In this document: positions 60,723 through 64,000 of the stretch, piece by piece | How the letters are laid out: every line of letters starts with the position of its first letter | Position numbering within the stretch: the stretch's first letter is position 1 | Source: Acidobacteriota bacterium | GTDB taxonomy: Bacteria > Acidobacteriota > Terriglobia > Terriglobales > Acidobacteriaceae | Assembly (NCBI GenBank): GCA_018268895.1 | Contig: JAFDVP010000001.1 | Location: forward strand, 1,426,001 to 1,490,000 | Length of the DNA: 64,000 nucleotides | Direction of reading: 5' to 3' | The notes under the pieces: model-generated | Database searches by the model: none | Told to the model about the DNA's origin: nothing | What the model saw: only the letters and a program-made list of their open reading frames with translations | Position numbers and translations under genes: made by a program

Positions 60723-63169
60723 TTTGCGGAGACGACAGCCAGCGTCACCGTAACGGGATGCTGTATCGCGTTTCCCCTTGAACCGGTCGCAGTTCCTGTA
60801 ACGGTAATCGAGTAAATCTTGGTCGTCTGCGCAGAATCCCCTGTGTAGACGCGGTCTCCGCAACCGGTTACTAACGCCAATGGTACTAGGAGCATTGCAA
60901 ATACAAGCAACGAACTCTTGCGATTAGAGCAGCGAGTTGAAACAAGACCTCCAGTAAATGGGAAGAGCAAGAATGCAACTACTACTGCCCCTGACCGATA
61001 GCGCAGAGACGCCTTCGGCGTAGCAATCGTAAGCGTAACCGCCGTGGCGGCCGATCCGGGAGGAACATAGGCAGGATTGAAGAAAGCGGTTGCCGCATTG
61101 GGAAGCCCAGCAGCAGTAAGGGAGACCTGGCTTGACAGTCCTGCCTGCGGCTGCACCGTAAAGGTAAAGCTCGCGGCACTTCCAGCAACTACCGTCTGGT
61201 TTGTAGCACCAGTCGGTACGAGCGTGAAGTCCTCTGTTCCCGTTGGAGCGGAGAGTACCGTAATCGACAATGGTGAAGAGGTGCTGCTCGTGAAGTTGCC
61301 ATCGCCGGAATACACGACCGAAAAATTGTGCAAGCCGGCACCGAGCGTACTCGTGCTAAAGATGGCATCTCCTGAAGCATTCATCTTGATCGAGCTAAGC
61401 ACAGCGCCACCGTCAAAGATCGCCACTGTACCCGTAGGCGTTCCCGAGGTCGCGCTGAGCACATGCGCCGTCAAAGTCACCGTCTGGCCGACGTTCACTG
61501 TCGTCCCATTGCTTTGCTGAGCAGGCAATGCCAGTGTGGCCGTGGTAGCTGCCTTTGTAATCAAAAGACTTGGAGCTGCTGCAACGACATAGTTCCCTGC
61601 TCCAGGGCCGGCAAGCGTAACCGTAACAGGGTACGAACCAACAGGGGAGAGCGTGGCTGCCGCAGTCGTGAATGTAGCGCTGACGCCATAAATGTCGCGA
61701 GGCAATACTCCCTCAAGCTGGCCGGATAGCAGAGGAATGAATTGACCATACACAACTGTGGCCGGCGTAATCGTTGCCTCAAGCGCCTTAGGAACGACAG
61801 TCAGAGAGAATGCCGCACTCTTGGCGGCGCCGTGCGTCTGGTCTCCGCTATAAGTTGCCGTAATAGAGTGCTGGCCTACCGGAAATATCGATGTATCCAG
61901 CACCGCGGCGTTCGCCCCAGGGGCAATCGTCGACGCCGAATTCATACCCCCGCCATAACTATCGAGAAACGTCACGCTGCCTGTGCCCCCCGCCGATGTA
62001 AGTGTCGCAGTTAGCTGCCCTGTGCCATACGAGACAACAGAGGGACCACCGAGCGTTAGCGCTCCTGGTGTTGTAACGCCAAGGCCCGCCACGGTTTGAA
62101 GTGATGCGGCATCTCCTATCTGGCGAATACGTGCGTTTCCTGTGTCGGCAACGTTGGCCGAACCTGTCGGCGAGATCTCCACTGCACGCGGACTATCGAG
62201 GCTGGCCGATACTGGAGATCCACCATCGCCCGCAAAGCCCTGCGTGCCATCTCCAGCCAGCGTCGTCATAATCCCCGTTGAGCCATCGATGCGTCGAACA
62301 CGATGGTTCGCAGCATCCGCGATATACAGATTTCCCTGCGGATCGATTGACAGCCCACGAGGCAACGCCAGCTTCGCAGCCTGCGATCCTCTGCCATCTC
62401 CTGCATATCCCTCTATCCCGTTACCGGCAATCGTCGAAATCGTGCCTGAAGAGTGGTCGATTCTGCGCACACGATGGTTTCTCGTATCAGAGATGTAGAG
62501 GTCGCCAGCCGTATCGACAGCCAGCCCTCCTGGAGAATCCAGCAAGGACACGGTCGCCGAAGCTCCGTCCCCACCAAACCCCTGTGCGCCTGTGCCTGCA
62601 AAGGTCGTTATTGTGCCCGTCGCGTCCACCTTGCGGACCCGATGACTTCGAGCATCGGCAATATAAAGGTTGCCCTGGGCATCCAGCGCAAGCGCCATTG
62701 GAAGGTCGAGAGCCGCATTCAATGCCGGTCCGCCATCTCCGCTTGTTCCAGCAGTTGAACCGCCCGCAACTGTCGTGATCACGCCACTGGCAAGATCAAC
62801 CCTGCGCACGCGGTGATTGTGGCTATCGGCGACATAAAGACTCTTGGCATCGACAGCCAATCCCAGCGGGGAGTCGAGCAAAGCCGATGCTGCTTCCCCG
62901 CCATCACCGTCGAATCCCTGGGTTCCCGTACCCGCGATCGTTGTGATACTCCCCGTCGCGCTGACTTTACGCACAAGGTGCGCACCAGTCTCTGCGATAT
63001 ATAGATTCCCCTGAGCATCAACGGCGATTGCAGATGGAAGTATCAGGGGGACCGTTGTCGCAAGCGTCTGCGAATACGACGCAGTTGGAAACAGGGAAAA
63101 CGCGAGCAGAAATCGCAGCCATATAACGAAAGCGCGATGGGGGATGGGAGAGATACTCAGCAGGCCCAT
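60719..63169 (-). CDS. Secreted NHL-repeat protein with Ig-like domains
   Basis: An 816-residue secreted protein with a signal peptide (FVIWLRFLLAFSLFPTASYSQ). Five or six NHL-type repeats form a propeller over residues 40-355, each reading like PSAIAVDAQGNLYIAETGAHLVRKV and TTIAGTGTQGFDGDGGEA. Two or three Ig-like Big_3 domains then follow (about 380-660; LTATLTSAGGTGSVTFLDSYGG, GQHSITATYSGDQTHG, TVTLTAHVLSATSGTPTGTVAIFDGG). A C-terminal stretch includes one hydrophobic segment (SSLLVFAMLLVPLALVTGCGD), possibly an anchor. The architecture is common in Acidobacteria and suggests surface or secreted adhesion, but the ligand is unknown. It overlaps the ZIP gene by four bases at CTAG. Confidence 0.88.
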   Translation of the reverse strand: MGLLSISPIPHRAFVIWLRFLLAFSLFPTASYSQTLATTVPLILPSAIAVDAQGNLYIAETGAHLVRKVSATGSITTIAGTGTQGFDGDGGEAASALLDSPLGLAVDAKSLYVADSHNHRVRRVDLASGVITTVAGGSTAGTSGDGGPALNAALDLPMALALDAQGNLYIADARSHRVRKVDATGTITTFAGTGAQGFGGDGASATVSLLDSPGGLAVDTAGDLYISDTRNHRVRRIDHSSGTISTIAGNGIEGYAGDGRGSQAAKLALPRGLSIDPQGNLYIADAANHRVRRIDGSTGIMTTLAGDGTQGFAGDGGSPVSASLDSPRAVEISPTGSANVADTGNARIRQIGDAASLQTVAGLGVTTPGALTLGGPSVVSYGTGQLTATLTSAGGTGSVTFLDSYGGGMNSASTIAPGANAAVLDTSIFPVGQHSITATYSGDQTHGAAKSAAFSLTVVPKALEATITPATVVYGQFIPLLSGQLEGVLPRDIYGVSATFTTAAATLSPVGSYPVTVTLAGPGAGNYVVAAAPSLLITKAATTATLALPAQQSNGTTVNVGQTVTLTAHVLSATSGTPTGTVAIFDGGAVLSSIKMNASGDAIFSTSTLGAGLHNFSVVYSGDGNFTSSTSSPLSITVLSAPTGTEDFTLVPTGATNQTVVAGSAASFTFTVQPQAGLSSQVSLTAAGLPNAATAFFNPAYVPPGSAATAVTLTIATPKASLRYRSGAVVVAFLLFPFTGGLVSTRCSNRKSSLLVFAMLLVPLALVTGCGDRVYTGDSAQTTKIYSITVTGTATGSRGNAIQHPVTVTLAVVSAN

Positions 63170-63209
63170 TGGAGAGTTATTGTGAGATTACAGCATCCGA
63201 CCTGAGCAC

Positions 63210-63236
63210 GCGAGAGGCGCATTTTGCGCCCCTCGC
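63210..63236. other. Hairpin between the FAH and NHL genes
   Basis: gcgag (63210-63214) with ctcgc (63232-63236), and ggcgc (63216-63220) with gcgcc (63226-63230), form a ten-pair stem with one mismatch. It sits between the FAH stop and the NHL start. It has no U-tract on the minus strand, so a terminator role is doubtful. Confidence 0.35.
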
Positions 63237-63242
63237 CTTTGT

Positions 63243-64000
63243 CTATTCAGCAACTGTCGGATTGCGCAGGCTGCCCAGCTTCTCGATCGTGACAACCATC
63301 TCCTCGTTCGGCTTCAGCCAGCGTTGCGGGGTACGGCCCAGGCCGACACCTTCCGGCGTTCCCGTGCTGATCACATCGCCCGCTTCAAGTGGCGTCAGGT
63401 GAGAGATGTGCTCAATCAACTCAGGCAGCTTGAAGATCAGGTCGCTGGTGTTGGACGACTGAAGCGTCTCCCCATTGATCGTCAGCGAAATGCCGAGCGC
63501 ATGGGGATCGGCAACCTCATCGGCCGATACGATCGACGGCCCCAGAGGTGTAAACGTGGGGAACGACTTGCCAAGGGTCCACTGCGATGTCGCCAACTGA
63601 ATATCCCGGGCGCTGACGTCGTTCACAATCGTGTAGCCGAAGATGTACTTCTTCCACTCCGACGCTGGGACCTGGTAACCGGGCCTGCCGATCACGGCCG
63701 CAAACTCTGCCTCGTAGTCAGGCTGAGTGCTGATCTTTGGGAGGATCACCGGAACATTCGGGCCGGCAACTGAGCTTGTCAGCTTCATGAAGACCGTGGG
63801 GACCTTCTGCACAGCCATCTTCGATTCAGCAGCATGCCTTGCATAGTTCAAACCGATACAGAAGATACGAGGCGGGCGAATTGGCGCCAGCAACTTAACC
63901 CCGGCAAGCGGCAGGCGCGGAGCCTTGTCCAGCTTCGCTGCAATATCCGCCAACGCCCTATCGCCTCCTTCGACGACAGATAACACATCGGGATATCCCA
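63243..64000 (-). CDS. Fumarylacetoacetate hydrolase family protein (5' end outside)
   Basis: The C-terminal 250 or so residues of an FAH-family enzyme; the frame stays open to base 64000, where it reads GYPDVLSVVEGGDRALADIAAKL, so the true start is beyond the window. Metal ligands and active site: RIFCIGLNYARHAAE, PVILPKISTQPDYEAEFAAVIGR, YTIVNDVSARDIQLATSQWTLGKSFPTFTPLGPSIV, and GDVISTGTPEGVGLGRTP. These match the 2-hydroxyhepta-2,4-diene-1,7-dioate isomerase / acylpyruvate hydrolase branch used in aromatic compound breakdown. The precise substrate is unknown. Confidence 0.92.
   Translation of the reverse strand, partial: GYPDVLSVVEGGDRALADIAAKLDKAPRLPLAGVKLLAPIRPPRIFCIGLNYARHAAESKMAVQKVPTVFMKLTSSVAGPNVPVILPKISTQPDYEAEFAAVIGRPGYQVPASEWKKYIFGYTIVNDVSARDIQLATSQWTLGKSFPTFTPLGPSIVSADEVADPHALGISLTINGETLQSSNTSDLIFKLPELIEHISHLTPLEAGDVISTGTPEGVGLGRTPQRWLKPNEEMVVTIEKLGSLRNPTVAE

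Overview
This is a 64 kb stretch of a GC-rich bacterial chromosome. Gene content points to Acidobacteriota, class Terriglobia, probably family Acidobacteriaceae (relatives of Granulicella, Edaphobacter, Terriglobus). That placement is inference. It rests on the large Oar-like TonB-dependent receptor, the abundance of secreted TPR proteins and NHL/Ig-like proteins, a Ser/Thr kinase fused to TPRs, an intergenic element of the TCATCCTGAGCGAAG type that I associate with this phylum, and many small conserved genes of unknown function. I see no phage, insertion sequence, CRISPR array, tRNA or rRNA. The window reads as core chromosome.

Layout. 1-2433: 3' part of a TonB-dependent receptor. 2525-10964 (minus strand): PafA-type phosphatase, pyrD, purH, a secreted TPR protein, a dNTP triphosphohydrolase and a DUF4126 membrane protein. 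11063-13503: serS, a small membrane protein and a LolA-like protein. 13514-16441: FAD disulfide oxidoreductase, PfkB kinase and a small unknown. 16575-19502 (minus): rpsO-pnp with a strong hairpin between them. 19635-28534: mixed housekeeping and unknown genes, including lysA, a YebC family regulator, a PagL-like lipid A deacylase and glutamate formimidoyltransferase. 28613-36455: cheY-like gene and a flagellar cluster flgF-flgG-flgA-flgH-flgI-flgJ-flgM-flgK-flgL. 36460-40812: TPR protein, SET-domain protein, then dnaX-ybaB-recR. 40846-46069 (minus): eno, zwf, a Sir2 deacylase and gpmI. 46432-53378: envelope protein, Ser/Thr kinase with TPRs, small membrane protein, GT61 glycosyltransferase and sodium/solute symporter. 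53796-60722: receiver protein, ccmF-ccmH-ccmI-like cytochrome c maturation genes, an unknown membrane protein, htpX, DUF4149 and a ZIP metal transporter. 60719-64000 (minus): secreted NHL/Ig-like protein and a truncated fumarylacetoacetate hydrolase family gene.

The most informative regulatory signals are in the flagellar cluster. A letter-perfect match to the enterobacterial sigma-28 consensus (TAAAGTTT-N11-GCCGATAA) lies inside the last codons of flgJ, directly before flgM-flgK-flgL. A near-consensus sigma-28 site precedes the divergent cheY gene. A sigma-54-type -24/-12 element ends about 12 bases before the flgF start codon. Together these suggest the classical hierarchy, with rod and ring genes under sigma-54 and late hook-associated genes plus chemotaxis under sigma-28.

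I did not find a clearly new multi-gene defence or biosynthetic system. The best candidates for new biology are modest: a bacterial SET/post-SET protein with a structured leader, a sirtuin of the desuccinylase type placed between two central-carbon enzymes, a PNPase with an acidic plus RGG-like tail, and an unknown protein in the cytochrome c maturation cluster.
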